DNA of 20,616 nt from a virus. A program made the position numbers and the translations under genes. Positions 12,848 through 20,437 of the stretch are shown here, one piece after another. Location: IMG/VR virus record IMGVR_UViG_3300045974_000425, positions 1-20,616 of that record; one strand, given 5' to 3'. Position 1 is the stretch's first letter; each line of letters begins with the position of its first letter. Below the pieces are notes generated by a model. The model saw nothing but the letters and a program-made list of their open reading frames with translations. It did not search any database and was not told where the DNA came from.

Positions 12848-14568
12848 CCGTGAATACGATGGACCTGAAGCGGCGCCTGGAGATGCAGATCGCCAACCGC
12901 TCCACCCTCGACGCGACCTTCGATCAGGTGGACAAGTGGATTGGTCCTCACTCCGGCGGCGTGAATCCGAACACCGGACCCCAGGGCGAGTCCTCCGTCG
13001 ACTGGCAGTCGAACACCGACGTCTGGGATTCGACTGGCTCGGCGGGAGCGGACAAACTCATCGCGTTCCTCGCGTCATCCATCACGAACCAGGCCGTGCG
13101 CTGGATGCGCCGCACCTGGCTCGACAAGAAGCTCCAGGAGGACACGCGAGCGAACGCATGGCTCGACGATTCCACCGACGTCATGTTCGCGGAGCTCGAG
13201 CGGTCTGACTTCTACTCGGAGATCGGCAAGTTCTACGGCGACTTCGTCCGCTACAACACCGCCTGCTTCGTCGCCGAAGCGAAGAAGGATGCCATCGAGC
13301 GCAACGAGTGGGAGGGGCTCGACTTCACCGCGCCGCCCATCCGGGAGTGCTACCACGAGCCGGACTTCGAGGGACGGGTCCTGCGCTACTGGCGCGTGCT
13401 CAACTGGACGGCGGGCCAGATCCTCTCGAAGTGGCCGGACGGCCCGGTGCCGGAGAAGGTCCGCACTCGCGCTGCCCAGCCGGAAGGCTCCACCGAACGC
13501 TTCAAGGTCGCCTACGCGATCTGGGTGCGCGAGGAGTACGTCGGCCAGGAGGAGAAGTATCCCTTGGCGCCCGACCTCCGGCCGGTGGGGTGCTGCTACT
13601 TCCTCGTCGAGACGGGCGAGATCATAGGCGAGGAGACGGGCCTCTATGAGATGCCCGTCTACATCGTGCCCTGGGCGTCGGCCGCGGGATCCGACTGGGG
13701 ATACGGCCCCGGCATCCGATGCCTGCCCGACGTCCGCACGCTCAACGACTCGGTCCAGACCCAGCGGATGGCGGCGCGCAAGGCGGTTGACCCGCCGTTC
13801 ACCGCCACCGAGCGCGGGCTCATGTCGAACGTGGACATGAAGTCGGGCGGGATGACGATGGTCCGGGAGCACGACGCGCTGAAGCCCTTCGAGAGCGGCT
13901 CGAAGTACGCGGTCGGCGAGCACGACATCACAGACCAGCGCGCCCAGGTCCGGGCTCACTTCTGGGTGGACGAGCTCACCCTGAAGATGTCTCCACAGAT
14001 GACGGCGACCGAGGTGAACGCTCGCCTAGACGCGATGAACAAGCTCTTCGGGCCGACGCTCGCGAACCTGCAGTCGCTCGCGCTCGACCCGCTCGTGGAG
14101 CTCGTGGGCAGGATGCTCTACCGGGCGGGCAAGTTCGACAAGATGCCGCCCTCCGTGGCGCAATCGGTCAAGGAAGCGGGCGGCGAGTTCCGCATCCAGT
14201 ACGAAGGGCCGCTCTCTCGGGCGCAGCGCATCGACGAGGTGGCGAGCATCGAGCGCCTTGGCTCTGCCGCCGCCGCGTTCAAGAAGATGGAGTTCAAGGA
14301 CATCGACCTCGTCTTCGATGCCCAGCAAGCGTTGCGGGAGATCGCGAAGCGCCTCGGTACGCCGGCCGTCTGCCTGCGCTCTGTCGCTGACGTGAAGGCG
14401 GAGTCCGAGAAGCAGAAGAAGCTCCAGGCCGCGGCGATGGCTGCGGAGGTTGCTCGCGCACAGGGCGAGGCGGTGCAGCAACAGGCCGACGCCCAGGCGG
14501 CGGTTCAGTCTACTCCCGCAAGCCCGGTCCCAATGCTGACGCCGGAGGCCGGCGGGGGGTTGATGTGA
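12844..14568 (+). CDS. Portal (head-to-tail connector), podovirus type
   Basis: 574 residues, matching the podovirus head-tail connector family in size and order. It starts with a helical region (LKRRLEMQIANRSTLD), then WIGPHSGG and a Trp-containing early section (WDSTGSAGADKLIAFLAS), then the central PVYIVPWASAAGSDWGYGPG and LNDSVQTQRMAARKAVDPPF segments. The last 60 residues are a Gln/Ala-rich coiled coil (SEKQKKLQAAAMAAEVARAQ). It forms the dodecameric ring through which DNA passes. ATG 12844 overlaps the terL stop (ATGA), and its stop overlaps the next GTG. Confidence 0.92.
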   Translation: MTVNTMDLKRRLEMQIANRSTLDATFDQVDKWIGPHSGGVNPNTGPQGESSVDWQSNTDVWDSTGSAGADKLIAFLASSITNQAVRWMRRTWLDKKLQEDTRANAWLDDSTDVMFAELERSDFYSEIGKFYGDFVRYNTACFVAEAKKDAIERNEWEGLDFTAPPIRECYHEPDFEGRVLRYWRVLNWTAGQILSKWPDGPVPEKVRTRAAQPEGSTERFKVAYAIWVREEYVGQEEKYPLAPDLRPVGCCYFLVETGEIIGEETGLYEMPVYIVPWASAAGSDWGYGPGIRCLPDVRTLNDSVQTQRMAARKAVDPPFTATERGLMSNVDMKSGGMTMVREHDALKPFESGSKYAVGEHDITDQRAQVRAHFWVDELTLKMSPQMTATEVNARLDAMNKLFGPTLANLQSLALDPLVELVGRMLYRAGKFDKMPPSVAQSVKEAGGEFRIQYEGPLSRAQRIDEVASIERLGSAAAAFKKMEFKDIDLVFDAQQALREIAKRLGTPAVCLRSVADVKAESEKQKKLQAAAMAAEVARAQGEAVQQQADAQAAVQSTPASPVPMLTPEAGGGLM

Positions 14569-14792
14569 ACGACGCCCAGATCAAAGCGTTGGAGCAGAAG
14601 GCTCGCGCGTTCGCGTCGGTCCTCTCAACGCCAGCGGGCAAGGGTCTCATGGCCGCGCTCGAGCAGACCTTCGTCTGGGGCGACCTCCAGGCGAAGGACG
14701 ATCGAGAGATGAACTTCCGCCTGGGACAGCGCGACGTCGTGATCTATCTGCGAGGGATGTTGAATCTTTCCAACGAAGGGAAAACGCCATGA
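14565..14792 (+). CDS. Bbp19-like small protein
   Basis: 75 residues, helical, beginning MNDAQIKALEQKARAF. The stretch TPAGKGLMAALEQTFVWGD, with a second half MNFRLGQRDVVIYLRGMLNLS, resembles the small protein that follows the portal in Bordetella phage BPP-1 and relatives (Bbp19), as I remember it. Position directly after the portal agrees. Its function in those phages is not known to me. GTG 14565 overlaps the portal stop (GTGA), and its stop overlaps the next ATG. Confidence 0.75.
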   Translation: MNDAQIKALEQKARAFASVLSTPAGKGLMAALEQTFVWGDLQAKDDREMNFRLGQRDVVIYLRGMLNLSNEGKTP

Positions 14793-15262
14793 AGAAGACA
14801 CTCGTCGCGCTGCTCGCCGCCGTACCCCTTCTCGCCTTCGGTTCGGGCAAGGCCGCCACGCTGTCGAACGGCGTGCTGAACACGTTCTTCCGAACCACCG
14901 CATTGTCGGCCCCGGCGAACACCTACGTCGGCCTGCTCTCGACGTGCCCCACGACCGGGAGCGTCGGGACCGAGATCTCCGGGAACGGCTACACCCGGTC
15001 GAGCGCGCTCTCGAAGGCCGACGCGACGTGGACGTACACCGCGGCGACGTTCATCTCCGCATCGACGATCAAGAACACGGCTTCGATCGCGTTCCCCACC
15101 GCGACGACGAACCCGTGGACCGTGAACTGCTTCGGGGTCTGGGACGCGAGCACGGCAGGAAACCTGCTCTACTGGGGGCCGGTGACGGGAGCGCCCGTGA
15201 CGATCAGCGTGGGAGCAACGGCTTCCTTCGCGGCCCTGTCGCTCACGATCACCGAGCAGTAG
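14789..15262 (+). CDS. gp80-like structural-type domain with an N-terminal signal peptide
   Basis: 157 residues. Residues 1-22 are a classic Sec signal peptide: KK, then TLVALLAAVPLLAFG, then GSGKAA as the likely cleavage zone. The rest matches the small phage gp80-like domain: LSNGVLNTFFRTTAL, TYVGLLSTCPTTGSVGTEI, and the closing GVWDASTAGNLLYWGPV and FAALSLTI. In relatives that domain begins the protein. There is no ATG, GTG or TTG near the canonical start, and the ATG at 14789 overlaps the previous stop (ATGA), so the signal is genuine. A virion protein should not be exported, so either the product is secreted or the span serves as an anchor. Confidence 0.82.
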   Translation: MKKTLVALLAAVPLLAFGSGKAATLSNGVLNTFFRTTALSAPANTYVGLLSTCPTTGSVGTEISGNGYTRSSALSKADATWTYTAATFISASTIKNTASIAFPTATTNPWTVNCFGVWDASTAGNLLYWGPVTGAPVTISVGATASFAALSLTITEQ

Positions 15263-15264
15263 CC

Positions 15265-17550
15265 ATGCGAGCCCCCATCGCGCTCGCCATGCTGGCGGCG
15301 TGCTCGTCGGCGTGGGCCGATGGGCCGCAGACGTTCAGGCCACGGTTCACCCCAGGTCCTGGGACCTACGCCGTTCCGCAGATGGTGCGGGTCTGGTCCC
15401 CGACCGCGGGATCCGACATCTACTGCACGACGGACGGAAGCACGCCGACCATCTTCTCGACGAGGTACACGGCTCCGCTCTCGGTGGTAACGACCGCCAC
15501 GATCCGCTGCGTCGCCAAGGCCTGGCGCCGGCCCGTGTCGGACATCGGAGCGGCGAGTTACCTCATCCAGGCGACGCCATCTCCGATCTACTTGGTGGGC
15601 AACGCGACAGCGGTGGGGCGCGGCGCAATGGGGACGGCGACGCTCCAGGTGATCGGTCAGGCACTCCTCGCTGCGTCGGCCGGTGGGTCGTCTTCGGCTG
15701 GCGCCGTGTCGCTCGAGATCGCCGGGGCAGCGGATGTGCTCGTCGGAACCGCGGCAGGGCAGGGGTCGGGGATCGCGTCGATGACGGTGGCGGGACAGCC
15801 GTACCTCGTGGACATCGGGACGAACTTGAACGCGGTGGTGGACTACGACCCGGAGCGGCTGAACGCTGACCTCGTCTGGGGAGCTCGCCCCTGGGCGGTC
15901 GGTGACGGGAACGGCGCGACGGCTGCGAACTGGGTCGGGACCTACGCCGGCACGAGCCTGGACTCTCGAGGCTGGCCGATCGTTCCGACGAACACCGTCT
16001 TCGGTGCGGTCTTCGAGCAAAGCCCGTGGGTGGGGGTCTACAAGCTCTCGTTCAAGAACAAGGGCGGCACGACTGGAGATACCGTCTCGTCCTATTCCGG
16101 GAACATCACGCTGACGAACCGGGCGCACGACGCCGGGACCAACGTCACGACCTACGATGTGACCGTTCCGTCCTACGCCTCGCAGTTCATCTGGCTGCGC
16201 TGGGCGGGCTCCACCGGGGGCATCGAGGACGTGTCCCTGATGCGCCCGCTCAAGGACGCGAGCGGGTGGCACGCGGTGGGGACGCCGCTCTCGGACCACA
16301 TCATCGACCGGCTCGCGCACTTCTCGACCATCCGAACCATGATGACGACCTCGGGCTACTCCGGGCGCACCACGGGCCTCGACTCGGCGTGGGCCGACCG
16401 CGTGAAGCCGTGGGGGCCGCAGACCAGGACCGCGCTGGCTGGCGTGAACGGTGGCGTTGCCTGGGAAAACATCATCGCGATGGCGAACCAGGCGCAGAAG
16501 GACCTCTGGATCACGATCCCCTTCAACGCGACCGACAACTACATCCTGAACCTCGCGCAACTGATCCTGTACGGGAGCAATGGCACCACGCCCTACTCGT
16601 CGGTCCAGGGATCCCCGGTCTTCGCCCCCCTCGCGTCCAACCTCAAGGTCTACGTCGAGCACGGGAACGAGATCTGGAACAGCTACCCGCATTGGTCGGG
16701 GACGAACTACAACGCCAACCAGGCCGAGATCGCTGCCGGCGACCCGAACCGCACGACGTACTCGTCCGGGAGCGCCTGGGAGTACTCCTACCGGCGCGTT
16801 GGCTGGCTTGCCGTTCGGCAGTCGCTCATCTTCCGGGGCGTGTTCGGGGACGCTGCGATGATGACAAGGGTTCGCCCGGTCATGGCGACCCAGCACGCGA
16901 GCTACAGCACCACGACTCAGCCGATGGACTACATCGCCGCGGTCTGGGGGCCGTCGAGCTCCTACGACACGATCAACGGCGTCGCCAACCCGAAGCAGTC
17001 CACGTCCTACTACCTGTACGCGCTGGCGACCGCGCCCTACGTGCCGGATGGGAACGACGCGATCACCGACACGAGCAGCGCCGCCGGGATGCTGACCGGG
17101 ACGCTCGCGAACCTGGCGCTGACGACGGCCGGGAAGGTGCTTCCGGCGATGACGTGGCAGGCGGGCAAGGCAACCGCGGCCGGGATCGCCTATCTCGCTT
17201 ATGAGGGCGGGAACAACCTCATCCCGACGCTGATGCCCGGGGGAGCGACGGCAGGGGCCATCCAGAACGCGAAGGACGCGAACTACAGCTCGACGCTCGG
17301 CGCCGCGATGGGCGCGTCCATCACGGGCGGGCTCCCCGACGCGACCCAGTCCGGGAAGGTGTACGGGACGCTATTCAAGGAGTGGCGGGCCCGCGGTGGA
17401 GGTCTGTTCATGCACTACACGCTGGCCTATTCGGCAGGGGTAAACGGGACGTGGGGGCTCGGCCCTCCCGCCTCCGACAGCGGATCCGATCCTCGCGTCG
17501 AGACTGGACCGAAGTGGGACGCCATCAAGGCGTTCACGACGACACGGTGA
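15265..17550 (+). CDS. Exported TIM-barrel glycosidase-like protein with chitobiase-type domain
   Basis: 761 residues. The N-terminus has an export signal, readable as a lipoprotein (LAAC, Cys13) or as type I (SSAWA-D). Residues about 30-92 are a chitobiase-type CHB_HEX_C domain (YCTTDGSTPT). The rest resembles bacterial secreted proteins often annotated cellulose-binding or GH-A-like: VYVEHGNEIWN (Asn468-Glu469, likely acid/base), then LAYEGGNNL (Glu647, likely nucleophile), and a closing RARGGGLFMHYTLAYS. The probable substrate is an extracellular polysaccharide, but this is inference. It follows the gp80-like gene by two bases with a weak ribosome site. Such a large exported enzyme is odd inside a head operon; a virion-bound depolymerase is the alternative. 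Confidence 0.85.
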   Translation: MRAPIALAMLAACSSAWADGPQTFRPRFTPGPGTYAVPQMVRVWSPTAGSDIYCTTDGSTPTIFSTRYTAPLSVVTTATIRCVAKAWRRPVSDIGAASYLIQATPSPIYLVGNATAVGRGAMGTATLQVIGQALLAASAGGSSSAGAVSLEIAGAADVLVGTAAGQGSGIASMTVAGQPYLVDIGTNLNAVVDYDPERLNADLVWGARPWAVGDGNGATAANWVGTYAGTSLDSRGWPIVPTNTVFGAVFEQSPWVGVYKLSFKNKGGTTGDTVSSYSGNITLTNRAHDAGTNVTTYDVTVPSYASQFIWLRWAGSTGGIEDVSLMRPLKDASGWHAVGTPLSDHIIDRLAHFSTIRTMMTTSGYSGRTTGLDSAWADRVKPWGPQTRTALAGVNGGVAWENIIAMANQAQKDLWITIPFNATDNYILNLAQLILYGSNGTTPYSSVQGSPVFAPLASNLKVYVEHGNEIWNSYPHWSGTNYNANQAEIAAGDPNRTTYSSGSAWEYSYRRVGWLAVRQSLIFRGVFGDAAMMTRVRPVMATQHASYSTTTQPMDYIAAVWGPSSSYDTINGVANPKQSTSYYLYALATAPYVPDGNDAITDTSSAAGMLTGTLANLALTTAGKVLPAMTWQAGKATAAGIAYLAYEGGNNLIPTLMPGGATAGAIQNAKDANYSSTLGAAMGASITGGLPDATQSGKVYGTLFKEWRARGGGLFMHYTLAYSAGVNGTWGLGPPASDSGSDPRVETGPKWDAIKAFTTTR

Positions 17551-17597
17551 AGCCATGATGACGCTGTTCAACGAAGGCGAACGAACGGGGACAACCG

Positions 17598-18221
17598 ATG
17601 GCTGACGGACAGGACTGGAAGGAATCGCTCCCGGAAGACCTCCGGGGTGAGGTGGCGCTGAAGGACATCCCGGACGTCGCGACGCTCGCGAAGGTGTTCC
17701 GGGACACGAAGGCGTTCGTGGGCAACTCCATTCGCAAGCCGGGCGCGAACGCGACACCCGAGGAGAAGGCAGAGTTCCTATCCCGGGTCGCCGAGGTGAT
17801 GCCCGAGATCGCGGAGATGCGGAAGCAAGTGGAGGCGGGGCAGGCCGAAAGGACGAGGACCGCCGAGGCGCTCGCTGCAGCCGACACCACGCTTCGTCGC
17901 GAGTGGGGCATCGACTACGCCGACAAGGTGAAGTCGGCGAAGGCCGCGGCGAAGGCGATGGGAGTACCGGAGGGCGTACTCGACTCCATGCCGCCGGCTC
18001 AACTCAAGGTCTGGGCAGCGACCGCTGCTCGCGTGACCGGGCCGGGGAACGAGGTCGGGGCGCAGGGCGCCAGCGGCGGCAACGCGAGGATGACGCCCGC
18101 CGAGGCGCAGCGTCGGCAGGCAGAGATCCGCTCCAAGATCTGGGACACGAAGGACCCCGGGCTCGTGAAGTCGATGTCGGCGGAACTCTTCGAGCTCCAG
18201 AAGTACGCGACCCCGGGTTGA
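17598..18221 (+). CDS. Scaffold-like protein
   Basis: 207 residues, acidic to mixed and largely helical. It begins MADGQDWKESLPEDLRGEV, then a 'DVATLAKVFRDTKAFVGNSIR' type segment, and a long coiled-coil centre (AEVMPEIAEMRKQVEAGQAERTRTAEAL). The C-terminus is helical with a Gly-rich linker (GPGNEVGAQGASGGN). Position directly before the major capsid gene is the standard place for a scaffolding protein, and the start matches many phage scaffold N-termini. ATG 17598 follows GGGGAC, a fair ribosome site. A 16-codon frame at 17555-17605 overlaps the start and may be chance. Confidence 0.75.
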   Translation: MADGQDWKESLPEDLRGEVALKDIPDVATLAKVFRDTKAFVGNSIRKPGANATPEEKAEFLSRVAEVMPEIAEMRKQVEAGQAERTRTAEALAAADTTLRREWGIDYADKVKSAKAAAKAMGVPEGVLDSMPPAQLKVWAATAARVTGPGNEVGAQGASGGNARMTPAEAQRRQAEIRSKIWDTKDPGLVKSMSAELFELQKYATPG

Positions 18222-18245
18222 CCTTCGAGGTCCCGCCGATACTAT
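18218..18245 (+). promoter_or_regulatory. Candidate promoter for the capsid gene
   Basis: TTGACC (18218-18223, 5 of 6 to the -35 consensus), a 16-base spacer, then TACTAT (18240-18245, 4 of 6 to the -10). The -35 overlaps the stop codon of the scaffold-like gene. A start near 18252 would give a leader of about 158 bases that carries the hairpins below. This is a match by eye. Confidence 0.4.
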
Positions 18246-18409
18246 CGAGGCATCAGGGTCACGGGATTACCGGGCGACCGGCCTCTTGACCTCGGTGCCT
18301 CGGTAGCGGGCGCATAGCTACAAGCACGGCGGGCCTGGCTCTAGCCAGACTACTCGCGGCGATTGGTGCAACCACCCATCGCCCCGAGAAGTCGGGGCAG
18401 GAGCAGAAC
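18222..18409 (+). promoter_or_regulatory. Structured leader of the capsid gene
   Basis: This is the only sizeable gap in the structural operon (188 bases). Three stem-loops follow each other. CTGGCT/AGCCAG is at 18335-18348. GGCGAT-T-GGTG with CACC-C-ATCGCC is at 18358-18383, around loop CAAC. CCCCGA-GAAG-TCGGGG is at 18382-18397. The last stem ends a base before the AGGAG site (18399-18403) of the capsid ATG at 18410. The second and third stems share CC at 18382-18383, so they compete slightly. A CCTCGGTG repeat lies at about 18290-18305. The likely role is RNA stability, processing or translation control. Confidence 0.6.
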
Positions 18410-19303
18410 ATGGCCGTCCACGAGATCAGCGACCTCTACATCAAGACGTTCACCGACAACGTCATCATGCTGGCGCAGCAGAAGAAGAGCCGCCTGCGTG
18501 ACACCGTCACCGTCAAGAGCGGCATCGGCGAGCAGCTCCGGTTCCAGACCGTCGCCGCCCGCGCTGCGATGACCAAGCGCACCGCGCAGGGCACGAACGC
18601 CGGCAAGCGCCCCGCGACCGCCTACGTCGACACGGTGTGGGGGAACCGGGTCGTCATCCCGTCGCCCTACACCGCCGCCGACTCCTACGAGTGGGAGGAC
18701 GTCGCCCGCATGATCGGCGATCCGCAGTCCATCCTGACCACGTCGCTCGCGGCCCAGCTTGGCCGCACCTACGACGACGTCATCATCGCCGCGATGTTCG
18801 CCGCCTCGCTCGACGACCTCGGCAACTCCCACGCCCACCTCGCCGCGCAGCAACTCGGTGGCGCGACCACGGCTCCCTCCTTCGACCTCGTCAACGCCGC
18901 TCGCGAGGTTCTCGACGAGACCGACGTGGACCCGGACGAGGAGAAGTTCATGGTCGTCTCCCCGAACTTCATCTCGGCGCTTCTCGGCGACTCGAAGGCG
19001 ACCTCGTTCGACTTCAACAACGGCAAGGCGCTCGCGTCCGGCCAGGTCGTGCAGGGCTGGATGGGCTTCACCTGGAAGGTGACGAACCGGCTGACCACGC
19101 CGGGTGGCACGCCCAAGCAGATCTACGGCGCCGCCTACACCAAGGACGCCATCGGCCTCGGCATCAACGTCGAGGGCAAGGTGGACATCGGCAAGGACCC
19201 GGGCCAGTCGTTCTCGACCACGGTCCAGATCGCTGCCGACTTCGGCGCCGTCCGCATCCAGGACGCTCGCATCCTGCGGCTCCACTACCTCGAGACGAAC
19301 TAG
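18410..19303 (+). CDS. Major capsid protein (Bbp17-like)
   Basis: 297 residues, beginning MAVHEISDLYIKTFTDNVIM. The pattern resembles the phage capsid family of podoviruses such as BPP-1: an N-terminal helix, a Phe-Gln-Thr-containing early strand (LRFQTVAA), YVDTVWGNRVVIPSPYTAADSYEWED in the middle (shown in part), then the long helix LAAQLGRTYDDVIIAAMFAA, and the final strand VRIQDARILRLHYLETN. It is the main shell protein. A strong AGGAG ribosome site precedes ATG 18410, with a hairpin on each side of the gene. Confidence 0.92.
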   Translation: MAVHEISDLYIKTFTDNVIMLAQQKKSRLRDTVTVKSGIGEQLRFQTVAARAAMTKRTAQGTNAGKRPATAYVDTVWGNRVVIPSPYTAADSYEWEDVARMIGDPQSILTTSLAAQLGRTYDDVIIAAMFAASLDDLGNSHAHLAAQQLGGATTAPSFDLVNAAREVLDETDVDPDEEKFMVVSPNFISALLGDSKATSFDFNNGKALASGQVVQGWMGFTWKVTNRLTTPGGTPKQIYGAAYTKDAIGLGINVEGKVDIGKDPGQSFSTTVQIAADFGAVRIQDARILRLHYLETN

Positions 19304-19309
19304 TTCCAT

Positions 19310-19347
19310 GAGCGGGCAGGAGGGAACGTAGCCCCTCCTGCTCGCTC
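19310..19347 (+). terminator. Strong hairpin after the capsid gene
   Basis: Bases 19310-19324 pair with 19333-19347, giving a 15-pair stem including one G-T (G-U in RNA) and an 8-base loop (19325-19332). It begins 6 bases after the capsid stop and ends 18 bases before the next ATG. There is no T tract, so it may be a partial terminator or an RNA-stabilising or processing hairpin rather than a full terminator. The GGGAGGACTC that follows contains the next gene's ribosome site. Confidence 0.65.
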
Positions 19348-19365
19348 CCTCGTCCGGGAGGACTC

Positions 19366-20106
19366 ATGGCCGCAGAAATGGTCAACGAAGACTGCATCAA
19401 GTACGCCTCGGAGCGGATGCTCGCTGGCGACGACTGGGCCACCGTCTCGGGCCTAATCGAGATCGCCTACGACGCCGACCCAACGTGGTCGGAGACGTAC
19501 CTCCAGCCCATCGTCCTCGAGCGGGTGGCGGCGATGAAGCGGGACATGTCGCTCGGCGCCACCGACGAGCTCACGGCTCTGCGGGCCGTCGTCATTCCGG
19601 TCTTCACGAGCATCACCCCGGCGACGGGAGACATCGCCGGAGGGGTGACCGCTGTCATCGTCGGCACGGGCTTCTGCCCCGGCGCGACCGTGACCATCGG
19701 TGGACACGCGCAGACGGTGCTCTCCGTCCGGCCCACCGAGATCGCGATTCGCACGGTGGCGCACGCGGCGGCGGCGGCGGCTGCGCTCGTCATCACGAAC
19801 CCAAGCACGAAGGCGGTCACGGCGGCGGCGGCATTCGCCTTCGCCAAGGTGACGCCGGTCTTCACCAGCATCTTCCCGGTTTCCGGGCCGGCGGCTGGCG
19901 GGACCATCTGCAACATCACCGGGACGGACTTCACGCCCGGGATGACTGTCACCATCGGGGGGCACGCCTGCACGGTGCTCTCGCAGGGCGGGACCACGAA
20001 CCTCTGCATCAGGACTCCGGCCCACGCTGCCGGTGCCCTGGACGTCGTCATCACGGCGAAGAACGCCGACGCCGACACCGACACCGAAGGCTTCACCTAC
20101 GTCTGA
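19366..20106 (+). CDS. Head-associated protein with two TIG domains
   Basis: 246 residues. Residues 1-70 are a helical domain (VNEDCIKYASERMLAGDDW ... YLQPIVLERVAA). Two TIG/IPT immunoglobulin-like repeats follow, about 77-155 (PVFTSITPATGDIAGG ... GATVTIGGHAQTVLS) and 163-246 (PVFTSIFPVSGPAAGG ... GMTVTIGGHACTVLS). TIG domains commonly sit on phage surfaces as decorations or head fibres. The helical domain resembles the whole N-terminus of the next gene, so it may be a shared anchor. A GCG repeat run (19764-19783) encodes an Ala stretch. GGGAGG precedes ATG 19366. Confidence 0.85.
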   Translation: MAAEMVNEDCIKYASERMLAGDDWATVSGLIEIAYDADPTWSETYLQPIVLERVAAMKRDMSLGATDELTALRAVVIPVFTSITPATGDIAGGVTAVIVGTGFCPGATVTIGGHAQTVLSVRPTEIAIRTVAHAAAAAAALVITNPSTKAVTAAAAFAFAKVTPVFTSIFPVSGPAAGGTICNITGTDFTPGMTVTIGGHACTVLSQGGTTNLCIRTPAHAAGALDVVITAKNADADTDTEGFTYV

Positions 20107-20113
20107 CCCCCGG

Positions 20114-20150
20114 CCCGGTGCCGGCTTGGATGGGCCAGGCCGGCGCCGGG
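20114..20150 (+). terminator. Hairpin between the TIG-domain gene and its paralogue
   Basis: CCCGGTGCCGGC (20114-20125) pairs with GCCGGCGCCGGG (20139-20150), a 12-pair stem with one T-G pair (U-G in RNA) and a 13-base loop. No T tract follows; a CAGGAGA ribosome site starts 6 bases later. It may be an attenuator or RNA-stabilising structure, like the hairpin after the capsid. Confidence 0.55.
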
Positions 20151-20167
20151 TGCAGTCAGGAGAAGCG

Positions 20168-20434
20168 ATGCGAGACGCGATCAACCGAGACGAGTACGCC
20201 GCCCTGGTGGCGGCGGTGAAGAGTGGCAAGACCTGGGATGAGACCCGCGGCGTGCTCCCGGGTGTCGACCCCATCGCGCTCGACAAGAACTTCAAGGCCA
20301 TCGTCCTCAAGGCGGCGGGCGTCGAGGACGTCCAGCCTGCGACGGCGACCGAAGAGGTCGAGGAAGTGATGGAACCCGAGGCGAAGCACCCGAAGGCGAA
20401 GCACCCGGTCGTTCATCACAAGCCGAAGAGGTAG
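20168..20434 (+). CDS. Short paralogue of the TIG protein's N-terminal domain
   Basis: 88 residues. Residues 1-52 match the start of the TIG protein by pattern: N-x-D near residue 6, G-x-x-W at 20-23, DP at 34-35 and IVL at 45-47, against the same order at 7, 21-24, 38-39 and 49-51. The remainder is an acidic segment (TEEVEEVMEPE) and a His/Lys/Pro-rich repeat tail (AKHPKAKHPVVHHKPKR). The TIG repeats are absent. CAGGAGA precedes ATG 20168. A role as a second head or tail accessory is plausible but unproven. Confidence 0.72.
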   Translation: MRDAINRDEYAALVAAVKSGKTWDETRGVLPGVDPIALDKNFKAIVLKAAGVEDVQPATATEEVEEVMEPEAKHPKAKHPVVHHKPKR

Positions 20435-20437
20435 CCG

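Noticed and set aside
15169-16896. Long minus-strand open frame of 575 codons opposite the glycosidase-like gene
   Set aside because: Arg/Pro/His-rich sequence without domains; a GC-rich mirror of a well-supported plus-strand gene.
17555-17605. 16-codon frame overlapping the scaffold-like start
   Set aside because: Too short to judge; it overlaps the real start by 8 bases but has no ribosome site of its own. It may be a chance frame or a leader peptide.
18286-18317. Second TTGACC with CATAGC in the capsid leader as an alternative promoter
   Set aside because: The spacer is about 21 bases, too long for a usual sigma70 promoter.
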